From the NCBI RefSeq assembly GCF_004683885.1, contig NZ_CP038440.1:344001-408000 (forward strand): a stretch of 64,000 bases of DNA, read 5' to 3'. Positions 19,148 through 28,110 of the stretch are shown one piece after another; position 1 is the stretch's first letter; each line of letters begins with the position of its first letter. Under the pieces are notes generated by a model. It saw only the letters and a program-made list of their open reading frames with translations. It made no database searches and was not told the DNA's origin. A program made the position numbers and the translations under genes. This DNA comes from Brevundimonas sp. MF30-B. Its GTDB lineage: Bacteria; Pseudomonadota; Alphaproteobacteria; Caulobacterales; Caulobacteraceae.

Positions 19148-20409
19148 GCGGGCAGGCTGTCCAGGCCACGCGCGCCGTCCAGCCGCGCGTCGTCCAGCAC
19201 CGTCTGCTTCATATTGGCGCCGTGCAGATGCGCCCGGCTTAGGTCCGCGCCGGTCATGTCGGCCCGGTGCAGGTCCGCGCCCGACAGGTCCGCGCCACGC
19301 AGGCTGGCCCCTGTCAGATCGGCCGCCAGCAGCCGTTCGGGCCCTATCAGCAACGGCCCCAGCTGCGCCTGGCGCAGGTCAGCCCCCGACAGGCGAGCGT
19401 TCTTCAGCCGCGCGCCGCGCAGGTCGGCGCCCTGCATTCGGGTCGAGCGCAGATCGGCGCCCTCCAGATGCGCGCCCTGAAGCTGCACCCCTTCCATGTC
19501 CAGGCCGTAGAAAACCGCCTCCTTGGCCGACAGGGCGGTCAGGTTAAAACCCACGATCGAGCCCAGGCCGCGCAGATCGACCCGGTCGAACACCGACGGC
19601 TGGCCCTCGACGCCCCCGGTTTCGCACCACCGGGCATGGTCGCGCAGCATCTCGGCGGCCGGCATTTCCGCCACGGGCGCGCCCGACGAGCGGTCGTCGG
19701 TCAGCACGCCCTCCATCTTGGCCCCGTCGGTGCGCCACATCGCCGACTTCACCCCCACCAGAATGGCGTCGCGCAGATCGGCGCCCGAGAGGTCCGCCCC
19801 CGAAAGGTCCGCGCCAGCAAGGTCCGCGCCGCGGAAGGTGGCCTGCTTGAGATTGGCGCGAACCAGCTTGCAGTCCTTCATGATGGCGTCGGAGAAGTCG
19901 GCTGACTGGGCCAGAATGCCCGCAAGCTTGGACCGCTGCAGATTGGCGCCGACCAGCGTTGCTCCCTGGGCTTGGGCGACGTTCCGATTCTGAGCTTCGA
20001 CGACGCGGTAACCCAGCCGCGCATCTGCAGCGGCCAGCGCGCCTTCTCTGAGGTCCGCCTCGAACAGGTCTGCGCCGGTCAGGTCGGCGCCACGCAGGCA
20101 CGCTCCACGCAGATCGGCTCGGCGCAGACTGGCCTCGACCAGGATCGCGTCCTGCAGGTCGGCCCCGAAAAGGTTGGCGTTGTCCAGCCGCGCCCCCGTC
20201 AGATCACATCCGATCAGACAGGCCGCCGCGAAATCGGCGTCGGCGAGGTTGCAGCCGCGGAGGTCCAGGCCTGAAAGGTCCATCCAGGCGAACACCGCGC
20301 GCGCGCCTCCGGGGCGGGCCTGCCACAGCCGATCATGCCGCGCGCATATCGCGTCGACCTCGGCTTGGGTGAGCTTCTTGCGCTCGATGTCCTGGGGCTT
20401 CTCCGCCAT
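19144..20409 (-). CDS. Pentapeptide-repeat protein, first of a tandem pair
   Basis: 421 residues with the same plan as its downstream paralogue. It has an N-terminal helix with KKLTQAEVDAICARHDRLWQ and PGGARAVFAWMDLSGLDLRG, a first repeat block, a non-repeat insert (EMLRDHARWCETGGVEGQPS), then a second repeat block ending DDARLDGARGLDSLPA. The equivalent ends and inserts of the two proteins show a gene duplication of a two-block protein, not just shared repeats. The stop codon overlaps the next start (ATGA type). Cytoplasmic by lack of a signal; role unknown. Confidence 0.86.
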   Translation of the reverse strand: MAEKPQDIERKKLTQAEVDAICARHDRLWQARPGGARAVFAWMDLSGLDLRGCNLADADFAAACLIGCDLTGARLDNANLFGADLQDAILVEASLRRADLRGACLRGADLTGADLFEADLREGALAAADARLGYRVVEAQNRNVAQAQGATLVGANLQRSKLAGILAQSADFSDAIMKDCKLVRANLKQATFRGADLAGADLSGADLSGADLRDAILVGVKSAMWRTDGAKMEGVLTDDRSSGAPVAEMPAAEMLRDHARWCETGGVEGQPSVFDRVDLRGLGSIVGFNLTALSAKEAVFYGLDMEGVQLQGAHLEGADLRSTRMQGADLRGARLKNARLSGADLRQAQLGPLLIGPERLLAADLTGASLRGADLSGADLHRADMTGADLSRAHLHGANMKQTVLDDARLDGARGLDSLPA

Positions 20410-20461
20410 GGCGCCATTCTGGGGCGGCCATGCTTAATGAAGCTTTGCGAAAACCGGCGTT

Positions 20462-21445
20462 TCAGCCTTCGTCGGCAGGGGCTTCGGCCTTTTTCCGCGG
20501 CGCGCGTCGACGCGGGGCCGGCGGGGCTTTCTCGGACACGGCTTCGGTCTCCGCGATGGACTCAGCACGCGGCGCGCCACGCGTCAGGAACCCCGGCAGG
20601 ACCGAGGGGCCCTCGTCGTCGGTAGACGCTTCGGTCACGCGCGGGGTGCGCGGACGGCGCGGCGCCCGTTCGGGACGCGCCTCGGCCTGCGGCGCGGCCT
20701 CGGCCTGGACCCCAGCGTCTTCGCGCGGAGCGTCGACGGTCTCGGCTCGGGCCTCGTCGCCGGATTTGCCCTGAGCGTCGGCGTGGCCCTCGGTCGGGGC
20801 GTCGCCGTCGCGTTCGAAGCGGCGATTGCGTTCCTCGCGGCGACGCTCCCAGCGTTCGCGGCGCGTTTCGCGCCGGCCGCCTTCGCCCTCGGCGCGCGGC
20901 TCGCGGTCGTCCTCGCCGCGATCGCGCGAAGGCTCGCGATTGGCGTCGCGCTCACGGTTGTTGTCACGGTCGCGATTGTGGTCGCGATCGCGGTTATTGT
21001 CGCGGTTGGCCTCGCGCTCGGCGCGTTCGGCCTGGCGGCGGACCTCGTCTTCCTGCTTCTGCTGCTCGGCCTGCTGGGCGGCCATGAAGGCGGCCGCCTG
21101 GGCGCCGGACTCGTCTTCGAAGTCGATGTCGAAGCCCTGGCCGGCCAGCTCGCGCTGGGCGATCTCGCTGACGGGCCGCTGCGGCTGCAGAGCGCGCAGG
21201 ACGCGGAAATAGTGCTCGGCGTGCTGGGTGTAGTTCTCAGCCAGAACGCGGTCGCCGGCAGACGAGGCGTCGCGCGCCAGCTGCATGTAGCGCTCGTACA
21301 CCGTCTGGGCGTTGCCCCGCACCTTGATGTTCTCGGGACCTTGCGAGTCCCAGGACCGGTTCGGATTGGCGTTGTTGGCGTTATTGGCGCCGCCGGGCTT
21401 TCTGTTGCGTCCGCGTTGACGCTTCATGCCCTTGAAATCTCTCAT
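20462..21445 (-). CDS. DUF4167 domain-containing protein
   Basis: 327 residues. The N-terminus MRDFKGMKRQRGRNRKPGG is a basic, RNA-binding-like lead. The DUF4167 core follows (residues ~35-90: IKVRGNAQTVYERYMQLARD and AENYTQHAEHYFRVLRA). The rest is low complexity: a Glu/Arg helix, an Asn-Arg-Asp repeat tract (residues 147-171), and a Glu/Arg/Ala tail. The family is alphaproteobacterial, usually beside prmC and clpB; prmC is indeed immediately upstream. Function unknown; RNA binding is inferred from composition only. Confidence 0.88.
   Translation of the reverse strand: MRDFKGMKRQRGRNRKPGGANNANNANPNRSWDSQGPENIKVRGNAQTVYERYMQLARDASSAGDRVLAENYTQHAEHYFRVLRALQPQRPVSEIAQRELAGQGFDIDFEDESGAQAAAFMAAQQAEQQKQEDEVRRQAERAEREANRDNNRDRDHNRDRDNNRERDANREPSRDRGEDDREPRAEGEGGRRETRRERWERRREERNRRFERDGDAPTEGHADAQGKSGDEARAETVDAPREDAGVQAEAAPQAEARPERAPRRPRTPRVTEASTDDEGPSVLPGFLTRGAPRAESIAETEAVSEKAPPAPRRRAPRKKAEAPADEG
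20933..21007 (-). repeat. In-frame Asn-Arg-Asp repeat tract in the DUF4167 gene
   Basis: Tandem imperfect codons for N-R-D-x units (NRDNNRDRDHNRDRDNNRER and onward). The DNA is an alternating gcgatt/gttgtc-like pattern, prone to slippage. No known structure is implied. Confidence 0.6.
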
Positions 21446-21750
21446 CGAACGCTGACCGTGGTTGGGGACGCGCCACCGAGGATCGGCAGCCAGGTCCCTG
21501 TTCGTATTCCGCTCGCTCGGGGCCTATCCCCGCTGTCGACCTGTTCGGAAAACCAGTGTCCCCGCCGTGGTGCGCCCGGACCTTGTGAGCCCCGGCCGTC
21601 ACGATCTCCGCGCGCGCGCCACCGGGCGAACCGGCCCGGACGGATGCGTTTGGAGGGGGAGACGAGGCGAGACTTAGCGCGCCCCGCCGGTTTCTCCAAG
21701 ACCTTTAAGCGCCGCACCGAAATCGGAGAGCGCCCCGGTGCGCTCTCAAC
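21446..21750. other. Intergenic stretch between prmC end and DUF4167 start
   Basis: About 305 bp with no supportable gene. It holds the prmC 3' hairpin at 21726-21747 and presumably the promoter for the DUF4167 gene on the minus strand; I cannot pick out -35/-10 boxes. Confidence 0.5.
21726..21747 (-). terminator. Possible terminator after prmC
   Basis: Perfect 7-bp inverted repeat GAGAGCG/CGCTCTC with an 8-nt loop, starting 3 bp beyond the prmC stop codon. It lacks a clear U-tract, so it is only a moderate candidate. Confidence 0.45.
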
Positions 21751-22641
21751 CTATTGCGCGCCCTCGGCGACGGGCAGGGCGTGGACGCGGGGATCGGGGC
21801 CGTTGGTCACCACCCGGTCGCGGTCGGCCAGATCCTTGACCACCTTCACATCCTCGAACCCTTCGGCCTCGAACAGCGCCTTGACCGCCTTGCCCTGGTC
21901 CCAGCCGATCTCCACGGCGAAGACGCCGCCCGGCCGCAGGATGCGCTTCACCTCGGGCGCCAGGTCGCGATAGGCCTGCAGCCCATCCGGCCCGCCGTCC
22001 AGCGCCAGGCGCGGATCGTGATCGCGCACCTCGGGATCCAGGCCGTCGATGTCGTCCGACGGGATGTAGGGCGGGTTGGACGCCACCAGGTCGAAGCTGT
22101 GATCGGCAATGCCGGCCGCCCATTCGGTGCGCAGGAAGGTGGCGCGGCTGTCCAGGTCCAGGTTGGCCGCGTTCTCGCGCGCCACGGCCAGGGCCTCGGG
22201 CGAGATGTCGGTGCCCAGTCCCCGCGCGCCGATGCGCTCGGCCAGGGTCGCCAGCAGGATGGCGCCCGAGCCGGTGCCCAGGTCGATCATCTCGAACGCC
22301 TTGTGCGGCGGGAAGGCCAGCAGGATCACGTCCAGCAAGGCCTCTGTGTCCGGCCGCGGGCTGAGGACGTCGGGCGTGACGTTCAGATGGATCTTCCAGA
22401 ACCCCTTCTTGCCCAGGATGCGCGACACCGGCTCGCGCTTCAGCCGCCGTTCGACATAGCCGTCCAGCGCGGTTTGCTGGTCCGGCGTCACCGCGCGATA
22501 GGGGTCGGTCAGGATGTCGGTGCGCGTCGCACCGGTCGCCGCCTCAAGCAGCAGTCGGGCGTCGATCGAGGGGCTGTCGATCCGGCCGTCCTTCAGGCGA
22601 GCCTGGGCGGATTTCCAGGCGGTCAGCAGGGTCGGGCTCAC
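21751..22641 (-). CDS. prmC: Peptide chain release factor N(5)-glutamine methyltransferase
   Basis: Methylates the GGQ glutamine of release factors RF1 and RF2. It is 296 residues. The helical N-terminal domain reaches about residue 110. The methyltransferase domain has the SAM motif DLGTGSGAILLATLAERIGA and the catalytic NPPY motif in VASNPPYIPSDD near residue 190. prfA, its usual partner directly upstream, is absent; a divergent YihY-type gene lies there instead. Confidence 0.95.
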   Translation of the reverse strand: MSPTLLTAWKSAQARLKDGRIDSPSIDARLLLEAATGATRTDILTDPYRAVTPDQQTALDGYVERRLKREPVSRILGKKGFWKIHLNVTPDVLSPRPDTEALLDVILLAFPPHKAFEMIDLGTGSGAILLATLAERIGARGLGTDISPEALAVARENAANLDLDSRATFLRTEWAAGIADHSFDLVASNPPYIPSDDIDGLDPEVRDHDPRLALDGGPDGLQAYRDLAPEVKRILRPGGVFAVEIGWDQGKAVKALFEAEGFEDVKVVKDLADRDRVVTNGPDPRVHALPVAEGAQ

Positions 22642-22757
22642 GGGCGGCTCCGCAATGAGGCTGATGAACAGGGCGCGTGCCTACGCTTACGCGCCCGCGT
22701 GGGCAATCGCCTCGCGCTTTGCGGGAACGCCCTTGGACCTTCACCGTTGCGCAAACC

Positions 22758-24032
22758 ATGTCCAAGGCCGCTTCCCGTTTCCGTCTCCCCGATCTCGCCA
22801 CGCGACTGCTGAACCGTCGCAAGCCGCCGTCCGGCGGAGGGCTGGGCGCGCTGTGGCGATACCTCGGCGCGACGGTCGGCGGTCTGGCGGCGGGCGCGGG
22901 CGCGGCGCACCTGATCTACACCCAGGGCCACCGGTTTGGTCTTGAGCTGCGCGCCTATCGCCCCTCGCCTGAGGACGCGCCTGATCCGACGCCCGAGGAC
23001 TACGACGCCCGCGAGCCTGGCCGGGGCCGTCTGGCCCGACGGCCGACGCACATTCCGATGAAGGGCTGGGTCGACATCCTGTGGCGCACGGGTGCGGGTT
23101 ATCTGGGCGACCGGGTGGGATTCGTCGCCGGTGCGGTCACCTTCTTCGTCGTGCTGGCGCTGTTTCCGATGCTCGGCTCGTTCGTCACCATCTACGGCCT
23201 GTTCGCCGATGCGGGCGACGCCTGGAGCCGACTGCAGTTCCTGTACTCAATGCTGCCCGCCAATGTGGCCGAGTTCCTGGGCGGGCAGATGCAGCGCCTG
23301 GCCGAGAACTCCACCGGCCAACTGACCCTGACCCTGGCCTGGACCCTGCCGCTGTCGCTGTGGGCGGCGAACGGCGGCATCCGCAACCTCTTCTGGGGGA
23401 TCAACGTCGCCTATCACGAGACCGAGCGCCGCAACATCGTGACCTACAACCTGATCTGCCTGGCCTTCACCGTGTCGGGCCTGATCGCGGTTATGCTGAG
23501 CGCGGCGCTGGTGATCGGCGTGCCGGTCGTGGTCGGCCTGTTCGGTCTGACCGAAGAGATCCAGTATCTGGCCCTGCTGCGCTGGCCCGTGCTGTTCGTC
23601 GGCTATGTCTTCGCCCTGGCGCTGATCTACCGCTTCGGGCCGTGCCGGGCCAAGGCGCGGTGGCGCTGGCTGACCCCGGGGGCCCTGGTCGCCGCCACGC
23701 TCAGCCTGGGCCTGTCGGGCATTTTCAGCTGGTATCTGCAGACCTTCGTGCGCACCGATTCCTACGGTCCGCTGGCGGCGGTGATGGGTTTCCTGCTGTG
23801 GACCTGGCTGTCGGTGCAGATCATCCTGATGGGGGCCAAGCTGAACGCCGAGATCGAGCATCAGACGGCGCTGGACACCACCACCGGCAAGCCGGAGCCG
23901 CTTGGCAAGCGCGGGGCGGTGATGGCGGATTCGGTCGGCGCGCGCCGCGGAAACCCCGCCGCGCTGGCCTTCACCCTGAAGCACGCCGAGGCCCTGTCTG
24001 ACCGGGTTCTGCGCCGCAAGATCGAGCGCTAG
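22758..24032 (+). CDS. YihY/virulence factor BrkB family membrane protein
   Basis: 424 residues from ATG 22758 (MSKAASRF); the frame remains open further upstream. The N-terminal ~95 residues are a charged, Pro-rich region with one weak hydrophobic stretch. Then come six membrane helices of the YihY family, with signatures YLGDRVGFVAGAVTFFVVLA, LWAANGGIRNLFWGINVAY and YGPLAAVMGFLLWTWLSVQI. Family function is unsettled (the old RNase BN label is wrong). It is convergent with the epimerase gene, the two sharing 4 bp at their stops. Confidence 0.87.
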   Translation: MSKAASRFRLPDLATRLLNRRKPPSGGGLGALWRYLGATVGGLAAGAGAAHLIYTQGHRFGLELRAYRPSPEDAPDPTPEDYDAREPGRGRLARRPTHIPMKGWVDILWRTGAGYLGDRVGFVAGAVTFFVVLALFPMLGSFVTIYGLFADAGDAWSRLQFLYSMLPANVAEFLGGQMQRLAENSTGQLTLTLAWTLPLSLWAANGGIRNLFWGINVAYHETERRNIVTYNLICLAFTVSGLIAVMLSAALVIGVPVVVGLFGLTEEIQYLALLRWPVLFVGYVFALALIYRFGPCRAKARWRWLTPGALVAATLSLGLSGIFSWYLQTFVRTDSYGPLAAVMGFLLWTWLSVQIILMGAKLNAEIEHQTALDTTTGKPEPLGKRGAVMADSVGARRGNPAALAFTLKHAEALSDRVLRRKIER

Positions 24033-25054
24033 ACCCGGTAATAGTCCCGGTACCAATCGACGAACCGACCCACCCCGACCTCGACCGGTGTTTCCGGGGC
24101 ATAGTCCAGAGCCGCGCGGGTCTCGGTCACGTCGGCTTCGGTGCTGACCAGGTCGCCATCCTGATACGGCATCAGGTTCAGCACCGCCTTGCGGCCGGCC
24201 GCCTCCTCGATCAGCTCGATGTAGCGCATCAGCGGGGTGCGCCGGCCCGCGCCCAGGTTCAGTATCCGCCACGGCGCCACACCGCTGGTCGAAGGATCCG
24301 GCCGCGTCGCATCCCAGCCGGGGTCCGCCGTGGCCGGACGGTCCAGGGCTGCGATCACGCCCGTGACGACGTCGTCGACATAGGTGAAGTCGCGCTCCAT
24401 CCGCCCCTCGCCGTACACGTCGATCGGCTCGCCCTTCAGGATCGCGCCGGTGAATTTGAACAGCGCCATGTCGGGCCGCCCCCACGGACCATAGACGGTG
24501 AAGAAGCGCAGTCCCGTCGCCGGCAGGCCGAACAGATGGGCGTACGCGTGAGCCATGGCCTCGTTGGCGATCTTGGTCGCCGCATAGAGCGTCAGTGGAT
24601 GATCCGCCCCCTGCTTCACCGAGAACGGCAAGGCGCCGTTGGCCCCGAAGGCCGAGCTGGTTGAGGCGAAGACCAGGCTGGTCGCCTGGGTCGCGCGCGC
24701 GCCTTCCAGGATCGACAGGAAGCCCGTCAGGTTGGAATCCGCGTAGGTCCAGGGCGAGTCGATGCTGTAGCGCACTCCCGCCTGCGCCCCCAGATGGACG
24801 ATGCGCCGCGGCCGCTCGGCCTCGAACAGCGCCGCCATCGCCGCCCGGTCCGCCAGGTCGATCTCGTGGTGGCGATAGGTCGGAAAGGCCTCGAGCAGCG
24901 CCAGTCGCGCGCGCTTCAGCGCCGGATCATAGTAGGCGTTCATGTTGTCGACGCCGACCACCGTCTCGCCGCGCTCCAGCAGGCGGCGCGCGGTGTGGAA
25001 GCCGATAAAGCCCGCCGCGCCGGTGACCAGCACCGGTCCGTCCCTGTCCGTCAT
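24029..25054 (-). CDS. NAD-dependent sugar epimerase, UDP-glucuronate 4-epimerase-like
   Basis: 341 residues, extended SDR family. The Rossmann motif VTGAAGFIGFHTARRLLERG (GxxGxxG) is at the N-terminus, followed by DNMNAYYDPALKRARL, typical of UDP-glucuronate epimerases. The active site has the serine in STSSAFG and the YxxxK pair in LYAATKIANE. ATG 25054 (MTDRDGPVLV) is chosen over the open extension to 25117. It probably supplies UDP-galacturonate for envelope polysaccharide, but no glycosyltransferase lies next to it; the substrate is inferred from family resemblance. Confidence 0.86.
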   Translation of the reverse strand: MTDRDGPVLVTGAAGFIGFHTARRLLERGETVVGVDNMNAYYDPALKRARLALLEAFPTYRHHEIDLADRAAMAALFEAERPRRIVHLGAQAGVRYSIDSPWTYADSNLTGFLSILEGARATQATSLVFASTSSAFGANGALPFSVKQGADHPLTLYAATKIANEAMAHAYAHLFGLPATGLRFFTVYGPWGRPDMALFKFTGAILKGEPIDVYGEGRMERDFTYVDDVVTGVIAALDRPATADPGWDATRPDPSTSGVAPWRILNLGAGRRTPLMRYIELIEEAAGRKAVLNLMPYQDGDLVSTEADVTETRAALDYAPETPVEVGVGRFVDWYRDYYRV

Positions 25055-25192
25055 GGTGCACTCCGTCTCCCGCTGGCTGGATACGCCGCCCGCCGACGCC
25101 GCGCCACCCCGTCGCATTCAGCACAACCCATGGAAGAATCTTCACCGAATCTACACCGATTGATTGCAACCTGGACGGGTGGAGGGGTTGTT

Positions 25193-26536
25193 ATGTTGTT
25201 TCTCTCGATTGTGCTGGTCATGGCCGTCGTCGCCTGGATCAGCGGACTGACCATGGCGCTGGCGTCGCGGGCCGAGGCCAAGCGGCTGCGGGTGCTGAAC
25301 AACACGCTGGAAGAGCGGATAAGAGCGCGCACCGCCGACCTCACCCAGGCGCTGGCGGCGTCCGAGGACCAAGCCCGCGCCTTGTCCAGTGCGAACCAGG
25401 CCAAGTCGGACTTCCTGGCGGCCATGAGCCACGAACTGCGCACGCCGCTGAACGCGGTCATGGGCTTTTCGCACATCCTGCAGATGAACGCCGAGGCCGA
25501 GCCTCTGACCCTGCGTCAGACCCAGGCCGTGGAGCAGATCCTGGCCGCCGGCGCGCACCTGCTGGCCCTGATCGAAGAGGTGCTGGACTTGGCTCGCATC
25601 GAGGCCGGCAAGCTGTCGTTGTCGATCGAGCGCGTGGATCCGCTGCTGGTCGCGCGCCAGGTCTGCGACAGCCTGCAGCCCGAGGCGCGCGCGGCGGGGG
25701 TGACCCTGATCGCACCGCCGCCCCAGGCCGGTCTGGGCGCCGTGGCCGACCGTACGCGACTGCGTCAGGTGCTGCTGAACCTGCTGAGCAACGCCATCAA
25801 ATACAATCTGCCCGGCGGCTCGGTCCGGCTGGAGGCGCGCCATCAGGACGGCGGACTGACCCTGTCGGTGATCGACACCGGCTGCGGCCTGCCCGCCGAC
25901 CGCATGGCCGAACTGTTCCAGCCTTTCAGCCGTCTCGGCCGCGAGACCTCGGCGACGCCCGGCACCGGGGTCGGCCTGGCCGTGTCGCGTCGCCTGGCCG
26001 AGGCCATGGGCGGACGGCTCGCGGCCGAAAGCGTCGAGGGCCAGGGCTCCACCTTCAGCCTGTGGCTGCCGGGCTCAACCGAGGCCATGGTCCTTGCCCC
26101 CGCGCCCGAGGTTGACGCCGCCTCCCTCGGCGACCTGCCCCAGGCGACCATGCTCTACGTCGAGGACAATCCCGCCAACGTCACCCTGATGCGCCACGTC
26201 ATCCGCGCCCTGGGTCCGATGCGCCTGTTCACCGCCGAGACGGGGCCCGAGGGCCTGACCCTGGCGCGCGACCTGCGGCCCGACGTCATCCTGCTGGACA
26301 TCAACCTGCCGGGCATGGACGGCTACACCCTGAAGACGGGGCTGGACGCCGACCCCCTGACGCGAGGCATCCCGGTGCTGGCCCTGTCGGCCAACGCCAT
26401 GCCCGAAGACATCAAACGCGGCCGTCAGGCGGGCTTCGTGGCCTATCTGACCAAGCCGCTCGACATTCCCGCCCTGGCCGAGGCCTTGGGGCGGGCGCTG
26501 AATGCGTCAACACCCGTGAGCGGCCGGGCGGCCTGA
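25193..26536 (+). CDS. Hybrid sensor histidine kinase/response regulator
   Basis: 447 residues from ATG 25193, where GGAGGGG lies 6 nt upstream and decides the start. One N-terminal membrane helix (MLFLSIVLVMAVVAWISGLT) is followed by a coiled coil and HisKA with H-box SHELRTPLNAVMGF near residue 80. Next come the N-box NLLSNAIKYN, G-boxes DTGCGLP and GTGVGLAVSRRL, and a C-terminal receiver domain (about residues 320-440: YVEDNPANVTLM, phospho-Asp in VILLDINLPGMDG, K in YLTKPLD). There is no periplasmic sensor domain and no output regulator nearby, so it may feed a phosphorelay. Confidence 0.9.
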   Translation: MLFLSIVLVMAVVAWISGLTMALASRAEAKRLRVLNNTLEERIRARTADLTQALAASEDQARALSSANQAKSDFLAAMSHELRTPLNAVMGFSHILQMNAEAEPLTLRQTQAVEQILAAGAHLLALIEEVLDLARIEAGKLSLSIERVDPLLVARQVCDSLQPEARAAGVTLIAPPPQAGLGAVADRTRLRQVLLNLLSNAIKYNLPGGSVRLEARHQDGGLTLSVIDTGCGLPADRMAELFQPFSRLGRETSATPGTGVGLAVSRRLAEAMGGRLAAESVEGQGSTFSLWLPGSTEAMVLAPAPEVDAASLGDLPQATMLYVEDNPANVTLMRHVIRALGPMRLFTAETGPEGLTLARDLRPDVILLDINLPGMDGYTLKTGLDADPLTRGIPVLALSANAMPEDIKRGRQAGFVAYLTKPLDIPALAEALGRALNASTPVSGRAA

Positions 26537-26602
26537 TCCCGCCCGCCCGGCCCGACCCGGCTCCGGCTTGACGCGGAGGCGGCGGACGGCTTTGAGCCCC
26601 CC

Positions 26603-27244
26603 ATGTCCGTCCGCCGCCTCCCCTATCTTCTGCTGCTCACCACGCTGATCGCGGGGTGCGCCGCGCCGGCGGCCTCGCCCCCGCCGCCGCCACCGTCGCC
26701 CGGCGCCGTCCTGCCCGACTGGCGCGCGGTGGTGACGGCGACCGACCGCGACCGCCTGCGTCGCACCGAGGCGGCCTGGGGCCTAGCGCTGGAACAGGCC
26801 CGGCGGGGATCGCCGGACCGCCTGCGCGGCCTGGGCGACCTGGCCGACGCCGACGCGCGCCTGAGCGACCCGACCCCGCCCATCGGCGACTATCGCTGCC
26901 GCCTGGTCCGGCTGGGCTCCCAGGACGGGGCCGGCCCCGCCCTGGTCGTCGGCGAGTGGAGCCGCTGCCGCATCGAGGCCACCGCCCAGGGCCTGCGCTT
27001 CTCCAAGCTGACGGGAACCCAACGCCCCGCCGGCCTGCTGTTCCCCGAGGACGAGCGTCACATGGTGCTGCTGGGCGGACTGGCCCTGGCGTCCGAACCG
27101 CCCGCCAGCCGCTATGGCCGCAACCCGGCGCGCGATCTCGCCGGCAGGGTCGAGCGCATCGCCGCCGAGCGCTGGCGCATCGTCCTGCCCTGGCCCCAGG
27201 CCGGGGCCAATCTGGACCTGATCGAGCTGATCCCGGCGGGCTAG
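26603..27244 (+). CDS. DUF4893-type lipoprotein (first of a pair)
   Basis: 213 residues. There is a lipoprotein signal with lipobox LIAGC (residues 14-18), then a run of eight prolines interrupted by one serine. The globular part begins LPDWRAVVTATDRDRLRRTE and contains GDYRCRLVRLG and the C-terminal ERWRIVLPWPQAG, a DUF4893-like pattern. Function unknown; periplasm-facing lipid-anchored location inferred from the lipobox. The next gene, 61 bp downstream, is a paralogue. Confidence 0.78.
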   Translation: MSVRRLPYLLLLTTLIAGCAAPAASPPPPPPSPGAVLPDWRAVVTATDRDRLRRTEAAWGLALEQARRGSPDRLRGLGDLADADARLSDPTPPIGDYRCRLVRLGSQDGAGPALVVGEWSRCRIEATAQGLRFSKLTGTQRPAGLLFPEDERHMVLLGGLALASEPPASRYGRNPARDLAGRVERIAAERWRIVLPWPQAGANLDLIELIPAG

Positions 27245-27305
27245 GATTGAACCGGGGCCGCTCCTGGTTCGTTCGAGCGTTTCAATCGCCCGGAGAGCCG
27301 CCGCC

Positions 27306-28043
27306 ATGCGCCTGTCGCCGATCCTCGCACTCGCCGCCCTGTCGCCGCTAGCGCTCGCCGCCTGCGACCGCGGCTCCGACGCCACTGCGGAGGCCCCGGC
27401 GCCCACCGAGCTGAGCCCCTCGACCGAGGCTCCGCCCCTGCCGGCCGACCCGGCTCCGACCGATCCGGCCGTCTCGCCGCCCGCCTCGGGCGAGCAGGGC
27501 GGAACGGACGACTGGCGCGCCGTCGCCAATCCCGAGGACGCCTCGGCCCTTGGCCGTCTGGACGAGGCGTGGCGAATGGCCCGCGCCTCGGCCGACGCAG
27601 CGGGCTTCGCCGACGAGGTTCAGTCGCACGGCGCCCTGGTCGATCCGAACGCGGGGCTTCAAGGCCGGCTGCAGCCCCCGCCTGGCGAGTATCGCTGCCG
27701 CTCCGTACGCATGGGTGTGAAGGGCTCTGTCGGGCTGGCCTACATCGCCTATCCCTTCTTCCGCTGCTCGGTCGAGCTGACGCCCGGCGGCGACCTGATC
27801 CTGACCAAGACCACCGGCTCGCAGCGCACGCGCGGACTGCTGTATCCCGACACCGACCGTCGCCTCGTCTATGTCGGCGCCCAGGCCTGGGGCGATCAGG
27901 AACAGGGTTTTCCGCGCTACGGCCAGATGCGCGAGCGCGACCAGGTCGGCGTGTTCGAACGCATCGGCCCCAATCGGTGGCGCCTGGTCATCCCCTTTCC
28001 CAAGCAGGAAGCCCAGATCGACATCCTGGAGCTGACTCGCTGA
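27306..28043 (+). CDS. DUF4893-type lipoprotein (second of a pair)
   Basis: 245 residues with lipobox LAAC (residues 17-20: PLALAACDRGS). A Pro/Ala/Glu-rich linker leads to a domain that matches the upstream gene: DDWRAVANPEDASALGRLDE, PGEYRCRSVRMG, then TTGSQRTRGLLYPDTDRRLV and NRWRLVIPFPKQEAQIDILE. The two proteins are clearly duplicates. Function unknown. Confidence 0.79.
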   Translation: MRLSPILALAALSPLALAACDRGSDATAEAPAPTELSPSTEAPPLPADPAPTDPAVSPPASGEQGGTDDWRAVANPEDASALGRLDEAWRMARASADAAGFADEVQSHGALVDPNAGLQGRLQPPPGEYRCRSVRMGVKGSVGLAYIAYPFFRCSVELTPGGDLILTKTTGSQRTRGLLYPDTDRRLVYVGAQAWGDQEQGFPRYGQMRERDQVGVFERIGPNRWRLVIPFPKQEAQIDILELTR

Positions 28044-28110
28044 AGCCGGCTTGACCCCGGCGGGGCGCCCCGTCCACCCTTGGACCATCAGCTGTAAAGG
28101 GGGGCGCGCC

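Noticed and set aside
18141..19547. 468-codon antisense frame over the pentapeptide genes, and the regular spacing of short DNA repeats
   Set aside because: The 15-bp periodicity comes from the pentapeptide codons. It is not a CRISPR: there are no unique spacers of constant size.
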